Shown: positions 27,369 to 35,327 of the stretch, one piece after another
How the letters are laid out: every line of letters begins with the position of its first letter
Numbering within the stretch: position 1 is the first letter of the stretch
DNA from: Streptomyces caeruleatus
Lineage (GTDB): Bacteria; Actinomycetota; Actinomycetes; Streptomycetales; Streptomycetaceae
Direction: 5' to 3'
Length of the DNA: 64,000 bases
Assembly: GCF_001514235.1 (NCBI RefSeq)
Contig: NZ_KQ948928.1
Location: forward strand, 1-64,000
Position numbers and translations under genes: made by a program
Notes under the pieces: model-generated
What the model was told of the DNA's origin: nothing
What the model saw: only the letters and a program-made list of their open reading frames with translations
Database searches by the model: none

Positions 27369-28325
27369 TCAGCCGATGTGGCGGCCGTACGCGCGGAGTG
27401 TGCGCAGCGCCTCGATCGTCACCGCGGGGCGTGCCTCCAGGGCGGTGCCCGGCGCCCACTGCCGCCATCGGATCGGCCAGCCGCCGTCCTCCTGCTGCTC
27501 GCCGGCCAGGTGGTCGAGGGAACGGGTCATCTCGTCGTCCGTGAACCACGCGCGCGCGAAGGAGCGCGGTGTCCTCGCGAAGTGGTGCGGGAAATGGTGC
27601 GGGAAATGGTGCTCGTCGGGGGCGTAGCCGGGGGAGACCGGGTACGCCCCGAGGTCGTCCGGGTCGAGGACCGCAAGGCGCTGTTCGCGCACCAGGCGGC
27701 CCAGCCGGTCGGCGGCCGCCTCCGCGCGCGGGCGGTCGGGAGCGGAGTCCAGGAACGCCACCGCTGCCTCGATCTCGTACGGATGGGACTTCTCCAGGGA
27801 CTCGACCGCCTGCCAGCAGAAGTCCGTGGCCCGGAACAACCAGGCGTGCCAGACCTCGTTGCGGTGCAGCAGACCGACCACCGGCCCGGTGGCCAGGAGC
27901 GAGCTGGGAGCGTCCTCCACGACCGGGATGAAGGGCGCCGCCGGGTAGCCGCGCTGGCTGGGGTGGATCGCCGGGAGGGCACCGTCCGGGGTGGAGACCG
28001 AGGTGAGGTAGCGGCACACGCGGTCCACGCGCTGTCCGCCGCAGCGCTCGACGGCGTCCAGGACGTGCAGTGCGCGACCGGTGTGCAGCGGCTGGCTGAC
28101 CGGACCGCGCAGATCCGGCTCCAGGGCGTGGCCGTACCCGCCGTCCTCGTTGCGGTACGCGTCCAGCGCGGTCTCCACCGGGTCGGCGGCGCCGTTCAGG
28201 AAGTGGTACGCGAAGAGGCGCTGCTCGAGTACGCGCGCGGTGAGCCAGACGAACTGCTCGGCGCGGAAGAGAGGGGAGCGCGCCGGGGGCGTCGGGGGGA
28301 GGGGGGAAGCTCCGGTTTCGGGCAT
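27369..28325 (-). CDS. Hypothetical protein with a terpenoid cyclase/prenyltransferase-like alpha-toroid fold
   Basis: This 318-aa soluble protein has repeated motifs seen in prenyltransferase/squalene oxidase-type barrels (NEDGGYGHALEPDLRGP, STPDGALPA, QQEDGGWPIRW). No DXDD or comparable catalytic motif is clear, so its activity is unknown. A 12-bp tandem DNA repeat at about 27588-27612 encodes His-Phe-Pro-His duplications. The ATG at 28325 is chosen because TACGGT lies 7 nt upstream (leaderless). It is the last core gene before the left end of the island. Confidence 0.65.
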   Translation of the reverse strand: MPETGASPLPPTPPARSPLFRAEQFVWLTARVLEQRLFAYHFLNGAADPVETALDAYRNEDGGYGHALEPDLRGPVSQPLHTGRALHVLDAVERCGGQRVDRVCRYLTSVSTPDGALPAIHPSQRGYPAAPFIPVVEDAPSSLLATGPVVGLLHRNEVWHAWLFRATDFCWQAVESLEKSHPYEIEAAVAFLDSAPDRPRAEAAADRLGRLVREQRLAVLDPDDLGAYPVSPGYAPDEHHFPHHFPHHFARTPRSFARAWFTDDEMTRSLDHLAGEQQEDGGWPIRWRQWAPGTALEARPAVTIEALRTLRAYGRHIG

Positions 28326-28404
28326 GCGACAGACCGTAGGGCGGAAAGCGGTCTCGACAAGCGGTCCTGGCACAGGCCCACTCTCAGGGGCGGGATACTG
28401 GACG

Positions 28405-28417
28405 CATGCGGTTGACG
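28405..28417. other. Left attachment-site repeat (attL)
   Basis: CATGCGGTTGACG is identical to 49755-49767. Upstream, GATACT lies 7 nt before the ATG in the repeat. This looks like the original leaderless promoter of the DUF3046 gene, now separated from its gene by the island. The frame here ends after eight codons. The following 270 bp to 28687 hold only the palindrome listed below. Confidence 0.7.
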
Positions 28418-28627
28418 GTCCACCTACCGTGAAGTCACCAGAGGCTGGGCCGCGGCAACAGCCCGGCTGCTGTCCGGCGTGGAGACTGAAGCCGTGGCCC
28501 TGTTACATCGGCCCAGGTCGCGGCTACCGGAGGTCCACTCAGCACTGGAGGGTGCTGCGGCGGGGTTCCGAGGTACACCTGACCTGCGACGGCATGCAAG
28601 ATCCAGGACCCGGTCTCCGCCCCTGCC

Positions 28628-28644
28628 GTGCCGCCCCGTGGCAT
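28628..28644. promoter_or_regulatory. Cluster operator candidate A (GTGCC-N7-GGCAT), upstream of KASIII
   Basis: The near-palindrome lies 43 bp before the KASIII start. The 28-bp stretch from 28628 to 28655 matches 36667-36694 (site C) in 24 positions, well beyond the palindrome itself. Confidence 0.6.
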
Positions 28645-28687
28645 GGACGGATGACGGGGACAGGGACGAGGTCGTCTCCTTGACGTC

Positions 28688-29758
28688 ATGCGTGACGCGA
28701 CGGCGGGCCGCCGCCCTGCTGACCAGCCCTCCTGCGGGACCGTGTACGCGCCCGCCGTGGGCGCGCTGGGCATCCTTGGCACCGGCTCGTACCTGCCCGA
28801 ACAGGTCGTCGGCAATGAGACCGTGGCTGAGCGGGCCGGGGTGAGTGCCGAGTGGATCGAGCGGAAGACCGGGATCGTGGAGCGGCGGTACGCCGCCGAG
28901 CACGAGGCGGCCTCCGACCTGGCCGCCGAGGCCGCGGCGCGCGCACTGGCCGACGCGGGGGCCGGTCCTGACGACGTGGCCTGGATCGTCGTGGCCACGT
29001 CCACGCCCGACCAGCCCCAGCCGGCCACCGCTGCCTTCGTGCAGCACCGGCTGGGTGCCCGGCGTGCGGCCGCGTTCGACGTCAACGCCGTGTGCGCCGG
29101 ATTCGTCGCCGCGCTGCACACCGGGACCCGGCTGCTGGCCGCGCCCGAGGCGGACGGCGGGCGCAGGCTGGCGCTGGTGGTCGGCGCCGAGGTGTACTCG
29201 CGCATCCTCGACCGGGGTGACCGCAGGACGGCGCCGCTGTTCGGTGACGGCGCGGGCGCGGTGGTGGTCGGGCCGGTGCGTGAGGGTCGCGGGTTCGTCG
29301 GCACCGGGATGCGCACCGACGGGCATCTGCACGACCTGATCGGCGTCACCGCGGGTGGCAGCAGGGCGCCTGCCTCGGAGAAGACGCTGGCCCAGGGCGA
29401 CCACTACTTCCGTATGCAGGGGCGTGCCGTACGGCAGTTCGTGGAGCGGGAGCTGCCGGCGGCGGTCGCGGGCACGCTGGCCGCTTTCGGGGTGGCGGGC
29501 CGCGACGTGGCGCACTTCGTGCCGCACCAGGCCAACGGGGAGATGCTGCGCTCCGTCGCCGGGCGGCTGGGCCTGGGCACGGCCCGGACCCATCTGCCGG
29601 TGGACCGGCACGGCAACACCGGCGCCGCGTCCATCCCGCTGGCCCTGGACCACGCACGGCGCGGCCCCGACGCCCCCGCCGACGACGAGCTGGTGCTGCT
29701 CGCCGGGTTCGGCGGGGGCATGACGGTGGGGACGACGCTGCTGCGCTGGGGCCGCTGA
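28688..29758 (+). CDS. 3-oxoacyl-ACP synthase III (KASIII/FabH-like)
   Basis: This 356-aa ketosynthase III has the full catalytic triad: Cys136 (VNAVCAGF), His in FVPHQANGEML and Asn in DRHGNTGAAS. Such enzymes condense an acyl-CoA with malonyl-ACP. In clusters that also hold a 3-hydroxyacyl-CoA dehydrogenase and a crotonyl-CoA reductase, as here, a KASIII usually starts a branched or extended malonyl-CoA extender unit, as described for ansalactam. The ATG at 28688 gives about 28 residues before the conserved start of the fold. GTG codons at 28742 and 28757 are alternatives. It is the first gene of the island and converges with the aldehyde dehydrogenase. Confidence 0.88.
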   Translation: MRDATAGRRPADQPSCGTVYAPAVGALGILGTGSYLPEQVVGNETVAERAGVSAEWIERKTGIVERRYAAEHEAASDLAAEAAARALADAGAGPDDVAWIVVATSTPDQPQPATAAFVQHRLGARRAAAFDVNAVCAGFVAALHTGTRLLAAPEADGGRRLALVVGAEVYSRILDRGDRRTAPLFGDGAGAVVVGPVREGRGFVGTGMRTDGHLHDLIGVTAGGSRAPASEKTLAQGDHYFRMQGRAVRQFVERELPAAVAGTLAAFGVAGRDVAHFVPHQANGEMLRSVAGRLGLGTARTHLPVDRHGNTGAASIPLALDHARRGPDAPADDELVLLAGFGGGMTVGTTLLRWGR

Positions 29759-29779
29759 GCCGCACGGCGCGCCCGCGCC

Positions 29780-31201
29780 TCACGACCGGATCGACAGCAC
29801 CTGTGTGTCCGTGTGCTCCCGCACGCCTTCCACGCCGTTCTCCACCCCGAGGCCCGAGGACTTGTGACCGCCGAACGGCAGGTCAGGTGCCGGGATCGCC
29901 TCCTGGTTGATCCAGACGGTGCCGACCTCGATCCGCGCGGCCAGTTCCTCGGCCGCGGCGAGGTCGCGGCTCCAGACGGTGCCGGAGAGCCCGTACTCGG
30001 AGTCGTTGGCGCGGCGTACGACGTCGTCGAGGTCCCGGAACCGCAGCAGCGGGACGACCGGGCCGAACGGTTCCCGGGTGACGATCGCCGAGTCGTCGGC
30101 GGGGTCGTCCACCACCGTGGGGTGCACGAAGTAGCCGGGGCCGTCCGGGATCGCGCCCTCGACGAGCAGCCTGGCGCCGGAGCCGACGGTCTCCTTGATG
30201 AGGCCGACGACCTTCTCGTACTGGGCGCGGTTCTGGAGCGGGCCAAGTTGGACGCCGTCCTCCAGGCCGTTGCCGACCTTGACGGACCGTGCGAGCGAGG
30301 CGAAGCGTTCCGCGAAGGCGTCGTAGATCTCCTCGTGCACATAGACGCGTTTGGCGGCGATGCAGAGCTGGCCGCTGTTGGCGAAGCAGGTCCAGAAGAC
30401 CCGCGGCACCACCTCGTCCAGGTCGACGTCGGGCAGCACGATCGCGGGGTCGTTGCCGCCCAGCTCCAGGGTGACGCGGGCGAGGGTGCGGGCGGCGGAG
30501 GCCATGACCTCGCGGCCGGTCGCGGTGGAACCGACGAAGGCGATCTTGCGGATGCCGGGATGCCCGGTGAGCCGCGGGCCGAGGCTGTCGCCACCGCTGA
30601 CGGTGTTCAGGACACCGGCGGGGACGACGTCGGCCAGCAACTCGCCGATGCGCAGTGTGGTGAGGGGAGTGTGCGGCGAGGGCTTGAGCACGAGCGCGTT
30701 GCCGGCGAGCAGCGCCGGGGCGATCTTCTTGGCGGCGATGACGACCGGGTAGTTCCACGGCACGATGCCGGCGACGACGCCGAGCGGTACGCGGCGTATC
30801 CGGACGCGGTGGGTGCCGGTCTCGGTGATCTCTTCGTCGGTGTACGGCAGGGCGGCGTGCGCGTCGAGCCAGTCGGCGAAGGCCGCGATCTCGACGCGCG
30901 CGTCGGCCAGGGGCTTGCCCTGCTCGGTGGTGAGGAGCACGGCCAGTTCCTCGATGTGCCCGCGGACGGACGCCGCGCAGGCGGTCAGGACGGCCCGGCG
31001 CTCGTCCACCGATGTCGTACGCCATGTCTCGAAGGCACCTCGCGCGGCCGAGACGGCGGCATCCAACTGGGCGTCGGTGGCGTCGGGGACGTGGCCGACG
31101 GTCTCCTCGGTGGCGGGGTTGAGCACGCCCAGCGGGTCGCCTTCGGCGCCGACGAGCCGGCCGCCGATCAGCATGCGAGGGGTGAATGACGGGTGGATCA
31201 A
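29780..31201 (-). CDS. NAD(P)-dependent aldehyde dehydrogenase
   Basis: This 473-aa protein of the aldehyde dehydrogenase superfamily is close to succinate-semialdehyde dehydrogenases. It has the cofactor region VPWNYPV and KPSPHTP, the catalytic Glu in LELGGNDP and Cys280 in NSGQLCIAAKR. It would oxidise an aldehyde to an acid. The TTG at 31201 is preferred because AAGGAGGG lies directly before it in the 20-bp gap after the LuxC-like gene. An ATG at 31174 has no ribosome binding site. It is the third gene of the minus-strand LuxE-LuxC-ALDH operon, an unexpected partner for an aldehyde-forming reductase. Confidence 0.88.
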   Translation of the reverse strand: MIHPSFTPRMLIGGRLVGAEGDPLGVLNPATEETVGHVPDATDAQLDAAVSAARGAFETWRTTSVDERRAVLTACAASVRGHIEELAVLLTTEQGKPLADARVEIAAFADWLDAHAALPYTDEEITETGTHRVRIRRVPLGVVAGIVPWNYPVVIAAKKIAPALLAGNALVLKPSPHTPLTTLRIGELLADVVPAGVLNTVSGGDSLGPRLTGHPGIRKIAFVGSTATGREVMASAARTLARVTLELGGNDPAIVLPDVDLDEVVPRVFWTCFANSGQLCIAAKRVYVHEEIYDAFAERFASLARSVKVGNGLEDGVQLGPLQNRAQYEKVVGLIKETVGSGARLLVEGAIPDGPGYFVHPTVVDDPADDSAIVTREPFGPVVPLLRFRDLDDVVRRANDSEYGLSGTVWSRDLAAAEELAARIEVGTVWINQEAIPAPDLPFGGHKSSGLGVENGVEGVREHTDTQVLSIRS

Positions 31202-31221
31202 CGTCCCTCCTTCACAACGGG

Positions 31222-32601
31222 TCAGCGGATACAGGCCTTCGTACGCATCAGGAACGACTCCAGGTAGTCGTCGTGCGGGATGCCCGGGGGCAGCCAGTAC
31301 GTGGGATGGTCGCCGAGATAGACGTTGGCGATGCTGGGCTCGGCGAAGAGCCGGTCCACCAGTGCCTCGTCGTCGGTGACGGCGGTGAGCACCACGGTGT
31401 CCCTGAGCGGCGCGACCCCGGCTTCCGGGCTCCACGGCGCCACCCACACACAGGGAAAGCGCTGCTCGATCCGGGTCTGCGGGGCGTCGGGCCGGGCCAC
31501 CTGGTGCACGGCCGGCCGCAGTACCGCGGTGCCGTCCCCGAGATCGTCCACGATGCCGTCGCCGCCCAGCCACGGCGTCGTACCGGCGGCCTTGGCCAGC
31601 AGGAACCGCTCGATCCCGCGGGCCTCGGCGAGCGGCTTCACGGGCAGCACCGCCTTGGGGTCCTGGGGCGGCAGGCTGGGCAGCGCGGCGAGCCGCTCGG
31701 CGAGCGCCCGGGCCAAGGGTGCCGGGTCGCCCTCGACGTACACCGTCGTGGTGTTGATGCAGGCCGCGCCGCCGTGCGCGCTGACCGAGGAGACGACGGT
31801 GTCGAGATACGACGTCCAGTCGGCGTCCTTGGTGAGGAGGAACTTCGACCGCCCCGGACCCTGCGGCAGCACCGTCGCCGACGAGGCGTACTTGCGCACC
31901 ACTTCGTCGTCGCCGTACACCATCGCCAGGTCCGCGCCCCGTACCACCTCGTCGGCCGTGGCGTGGTCGGTCGGCAGCAGGGCGACCTGGTCGGGGCCGA
32001 AGCCGGCGTCGCGCAGTGCGGTGATCCAGCGGTGCGGGCTGAACGGCTCGCGGCTCGACGGCCGCAGCGCCACCCGGTAGCCGAGGGCCAGGGACTGCAG
32101 CCACAGGGTGTGGGCGCTCGGGGTGTTGCCAGGGGCGTGGACGGCGAACACGTGGCCGCGCCGCGCCCATACGCCGCTGCCGTGCCGGGTGCGCGGGTCG
32201 CGCCAGTCGTTGACGGCGCCGGCGGGCCGGGCCAACTGGGAGCTCAGATAAGCACGTTCCGTGTACTGCGCGGTGAACTCCAGGGCCATTTCCGTAGTGA
32301 CCCAGGGCAGGCCGGACACCCGGCACACGGCGTGCTGGTACTCCTCGGCGGACAGTCCGCCGACGGTCCCGGTCGCGAAGGCCCGGCCCGCCGCCGCTAT
32401 CGCGTCCAGGCGCTGTTCCAGCGGCAGCGGGTCGGCCTTGCGCAGCGCCGCCATCGTCCTGGCGACGAACAGCGGGGGGACCAGGCTCAGTTCGGCGTAC
32501 GGCGCACCATGGATGTCGTTGACGGTCTGGACGTTCCTCGACCGGTACGCGCCGCTCGGGCCCAGTGCGTCGAGCCGTACGAGGTGGCTCGTGGCGCTCA
32601 C
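31222..32601 (-). CDS. LuxC-like acyl-CoA/acyl-thioester reductase
   Basis: This 459-aa protein is a divergent aldehyde dehydrogenase-fold enzyme related to LuxC. The nucleotide-binding segment is HAPGNTPSAHTLWLQSLALG. Cys281 in GGAACINTTT is the probable thioester-forming residue. LuxC proteins reduce an activated acyl group to an aldehyde. The GTG start shares a G with the stop of the upstream gene (TAGTG), so the two are made together. With no thioesterase on the PKS, this enzyme could release the chain as an aldehyde, or it could prepare a precursor aldehyde. Confidence 0.75.
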   Translation of the reverse strand: MSATSHLVRLDALGPSGAYRSRNVQTVNDIHGAPYAELSLVPPLFVARTMAALRKADPLPLEQRLDAIAAAGRAFATGTVGGLSAEEYQHAVCRVSGLPWVTTEMALEFTAQYTERAYLSSQLARPAGAVNDWRDPRTRHGSGVWARRGHVFAVHAPGNTPSAHTLWLQSLALGYRVALRPSSREPFSPHRWITALRDAGFGPDQVALLPTDHATADEVVRGADLAMVYGDDEVVRKYASSATVLPQGPGRSKFLLTKDADWTSYLDTVVSSVSAHGGAACINTTTVYVEGDPAPLARALAERLAALPSLPPQDPKAVLPVKPLAEARGIERFLLAKAAGTTPWLGGDGIVDDLGDGTAVLRPAVHQVARPDAPQTRIEQRFPCVWVAPWSPEAGVAPLRDTVVLTAVTDDEALVDRLFAEPSIANVYLGDHPTYWLPPGIPHDDYLESFLMRTKACIR

Positions 32602-33695
32602 TAGTAGACCCCCTCGATGACCGCTTCACCGTCGAAGACCTGAACCGGCGTCACATCCGCCAGGGAATCGCCCACCTGTCCCGGCGGCCCCGGTACCCGG
32701 GTGGCCTCGTCGCGGTCGAGATTGTTGGGGAGCAGGAAGCTCCGGCTGACGTGGTTCACCACCACCCGGCCGCGTGTGCCGTACTCGACCGGCTTCCCGT
32801 CCTCGTCCACGACCCGGAAGGTGATGAAGGGGGCCGGCGGATCGAAGACGCACGCGCCGGGGTCCTCGGTGCCCCGCTGGCCGCAGCTGTGCAGCATCAT
32901 CGTGCTGCCGAAGAAGCCCACGATCGGGATGCCGGGGAAGACCTCGCCGCCGAGCAGGTCACGGGTGGCGGCGTCCATGTGCGCACCGGCCCAGACGATC
33001 GCCCCGACCTTGTCCCGTACGAGAGCGGTCAACTCCTCGTCGACGGCCAGGCGTTCGAGCACCGGCGGGGTGATGGCGAGGACACCCACGTCCTGACCGC
33101 GTAACACGTGCCGGGCCTGTTCGAGGAGATGCCCGGCATAGGCACGGGCGTCCTCGGTGCGACCGGCGGCGATGAGCTGCTTGACCCAGCGCGGGTCCAT
33201 GTCGATCGAGAAGGCGTGGCTGCCGCGGTCCCTGGCCAACCGCGCGTACGCGTAGCCGCCCATGTGGGGCCCGGTGGGGAACATCATCAGCCAGTTCGCG
33301 CCGCGCGGCACACCGTGCGCGTCCAGGGTCGCGCCGAGCCACGCCTGCGACTTGTCGAACCAGTCCCGTAGCAGGACCACGCGCTTCGGCCGGCCGGTGG
33401 TGCCGCCGCTCTCGTAGATCCCGCAGATGTCAGGGCGGTCGCCGTAACCGCGGGGGACGAGATCCTCGGCGCGTACGTCGCGCAGCTCGTCGCACACGTT
33501 CGGGAACAGCGCCAGATCATCGACGCCCTTCACATCGGTCAGCGGATCGAAGTCGAGGGTCCTCGCCCGCGCCAGCCAGAACGGCGAACCGGTCCTGGGG
33601 TCGAAGTGCCAGCGCATCGCCGCCCTGATGAACTCACCCGGGTCGGGATGGTCGCCGATCGGCGCGTCGAGAACGGTGTCGATGTCGTGGACCAT
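32601..33695 (-). CDS. LuxE/PaaK-like acyl-adenylating enzyme
   Basis: This 364-aa protein belongs to the phenylacetate-CoA ligase/LuxE branch of AMP-forming enzymes. The P-loop-like ESGGTTGRPKRV motif and a later GFFGSTMM motif are clear. It is shorter than full CoA ligases (about 430 aa) and close to LuxE acyl-protein synthetases, which activate a carboxylic acid for LuxC. The ATG at 33695 follows GGAGG. An upstream ATG at 33761 has no ribosome binding site. Leu198 is encoded by TTA, so translation probably depends on the bldA tRNA. It is the first gene of its operon and diverges from the MFS gene. Confidence 0.75.
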   Translation of the reverse strand: MVHDIDTVLDAPIGDHPDPGEFIRAAMRWHFDPRTGSPFWLARARTLDFDPLTDVKGVDDLALFPNVCDELRDVRAEDLVPRGYGDRPDICGIYESGGTTGRPKRVVLLRDWFDKSQAWLGATLDAHGVPRGANWLMMFPTGPHMGGYAYARLARDRGSHAFSIDMDPRWVKQLIAAGRTEDARAYAGHLLEQARHVLRGQDVGVLAITPPVLERLAVDEELTALVRDKVGAIVWAGAHMDAATRDLLGGEVFPGIPIVGFFGSTMMLHSCGQRGTEDPGACVFDPPAPFITFRVVDEDGKPVEYGTRGRVVVNHVSRSFLLPNNLDRDEATRVPGPPGQVGDSLADVTPVQVFDGEAVIEGVY

Positions 33696-33791
33696 GAAGC
33701 CTCCGATGTCTCGCTCCGCCGGCGGACCGCGCTCGGTGATGTCAATCCGGTGCGCAGTCATTGCAGTTGGGGTGGGGGAGGCCTAGAAAGC

Positions 33792-33816
33792 GCGCGTGCC
33801 GAGGGGCGGCACGCGC
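33792..33816. promoter_or_regulatory. Cluster operator candidate B (perfect 10-bp inverted repeat)
   Basis: GCGCGTGCCG and CGGCACGCGC flank AGGGG in the 224-bp divergent region between the LuxE-like and MFS genes. The core GTGCC-N7-GGCAC (33796-33812) is shared with sites A and C. Confidence 0.65.
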
Positions 33817-33919
33817 CAACTCCCGGCGTGGGACGGGCCGTTACAGTCCCGGCTCAGCTCTCCCTGGCGTGTGTCCTGGATCACTGAGCCTGCGGGCCTG
33901 ATCGGAAGTGAGCCGCTCC

Positions 33920-35239
33920 ATGTCCGAGATCACCAGAGACGTCCAACCCGTCGCCGTCCCCGCGACCGCACGAAAGTCCCCCGCGTCGCGGGTCGCCGCC
34001 GCCAGTCTCGTCGGCACGATCATCGAGTACTACGACTTCGCCGTGTACGGCACGGCCGCCGCCCTCGTCCTCGGCCCGGCCTTCTTCCCCGCCGGCAATG
34101 CCACGCTGTCCACGCTGGCCGCCTTCCTCACCGTGGCCGCCGCCTTCGTGGCCCGCCCGCTCGGCGTGGTGGTGTTCGGCGGCATCGGCGACCGGGTCGG
34201 CCGCAAGCGCGCGCTGTTCCTCTCCCTGGTCCTGATGGGCGTGTCCACGGTCGGTGTGGGGCTGCTGCCCACGTACGAGACCGCCGGTCTCGCCGCGCCC
34301 GTGCTGCTGGTGGCCCTGCGCCTGCTGCAGGGCGTCAGCATGGGCGGCGAATGGGGCGGAGCCGTGCTGCTGGCAGCCGAGCACGCGCCTCCCGGACGCC
34401 GCGCGCTGTACGCGGCGATCCCGCAGGCCGGGCCGCCGCTCGGCTTCCTGCTGTCCAGCGCGGTGATCCTGCCGACGCTGGCGATCGCGGGCCGGGACGG
34501 CTTCGCCGAGTGGGCCTGGCGCATCCCGTTCCTGCTGAGCACGGGCCTCATCGTCGTCGGCCTCTGGGTCCGGTCCCGGATCGCCGAGTCCCCCGTCTTC
34601 GAAGAGCGGCCCACCGCCGACACACCCCGCTTCCCGCTCGGCGCCCTGATCCGGGAGCACCCGCGCACCCTGCTGCTCGGTGTGGGCGCTGCCCTCGGCG
34701 GCTCCGCGATGTACTACCTGGCCACCGTCTACAGCCTCTCCTACGGGCCGGCCGCCCTCGGCATCCCGCAGCCCACGATGCTCACCGTCACCAGCATCGC
34801 CGCGGCGGCCGACGTGGCCGTCACCGTGCCGGTGGCGTTGGCGGCCGACCGGTACGGCAGACGGCCGGTGATGCTGGCCGGCGCGGCGGGGTGCGCGCTG
34901 TGGGCGCTGCCCATGTTCGGAGCCCTGGAGACCCGGAACGCCGTACTGATCACGGGGGCGTTCACCGTCGGGCTGGTCCTGATCGTCATGATGTTCGCGC
35001 CCATGGCGGCGTTCCTGCCGGAGCTGTTCCCGGCCCGGCTGCGCTACACCGGGGCCTCGGCCACCTTCATCCTCGCCGTCACCCTCGGCGGCGGCTTCGC
35101 CCCGCTGGTCGCGACCTGGCTGACCTCGCACTGGCAGTCACCGCTGGTGCTCGGCCTCTACGCCGGGGTGTTGTGCCTGGTCAGCCTGGGGTGTGTGCGG
35201 GCGCTGCCGGAGACCCGCGACCGGGACTTCGGGGTGTGA
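33920..35239 (+). CDS. MFS transporter (metabolite:H+ symporter-type)
   Basis: This 439-aa protein has 12 predicted membrane segments and the MFS loop motif GGIGDRVGRKRALF. The N-terminal GTIIEYYDFAVYGTAA is characteristic of the MHS subfamily (proline/betaine, citrate and shikimate symporters). LLQGVSMGGEWGGAVLLAAEHAP also fits. That subfamily usually imports carboxylates, so it could take up a precursor instead of exporting the product. The ATG at 33920 follows GGAAGTGAG with a 7-nt gap. A GTG at 33908 is too close to that site. It is divergent from the LuxE operon and convergent with the P450. Confidence 0.85.
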   Translation: MSEITRDVQPVAVPATARKSPASRVAAASLVGTIIEYYDFAVYGTAAALVLGPAFFPAGNATLSTLAAFLTVAAAFVARPLGVVVFGGIGDRVGRKRALFLSLVLMGVSTVGVGLLPTYETAGLAAPVLLVALRLLQGVSMGGEWGGAVLLAAEHAPPGRRALYAAIPQAGPPLGFLLSSAVILPTLAIAGRDGFAEWAWRIPFLLSTGLIVVGLWVRSRIAESPVFEERPTADTPRFPLGALIREHPRTLLLGVGAALGGSAMYYLATVYSLSYGPAALGIPQPTMLTVTSIAAAADVAVTVPVALAADRYGRRPVMLAGAAGCALWALPMFGALETRNAVLITGAFTVGLVLIVMMFAPMAAFLPELFPARLRYTGASATFILAVTLGGGFAPLVATWLTSHWQSPLVLGLYAGVLCLVSLGCVRALPETRDRDFGV

Positions 35240-35277
35240 CGCCCTTGAACGAGACTTCGGCGTCTGACGAACGCGAG

Positions 35278-35310
35278 CCGCCCGCCGTGCTGTTCAAGCA
35301 CGGCGGGCGG
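35278..35310. terminator. Bidirectional terminator between MFS and P450 genes
   Basis: Perfect 14-bp arms (CCGCCCGCCGTGCT and its complement) enclose a GTTCA loop and are followed by GTTTCG. It lies between the two convergent genes. Confidence 0.88.
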
Positions 35311-35327
35311 GTTTCGTCCGATGATCC

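Noticed and set aside
27588..27612. 12-bp tandem repeat as a regulatory element
   Set aside because: It lies within the coding region and encodes His-Phe-Pro-His duplications in frame. It is described with the gene.
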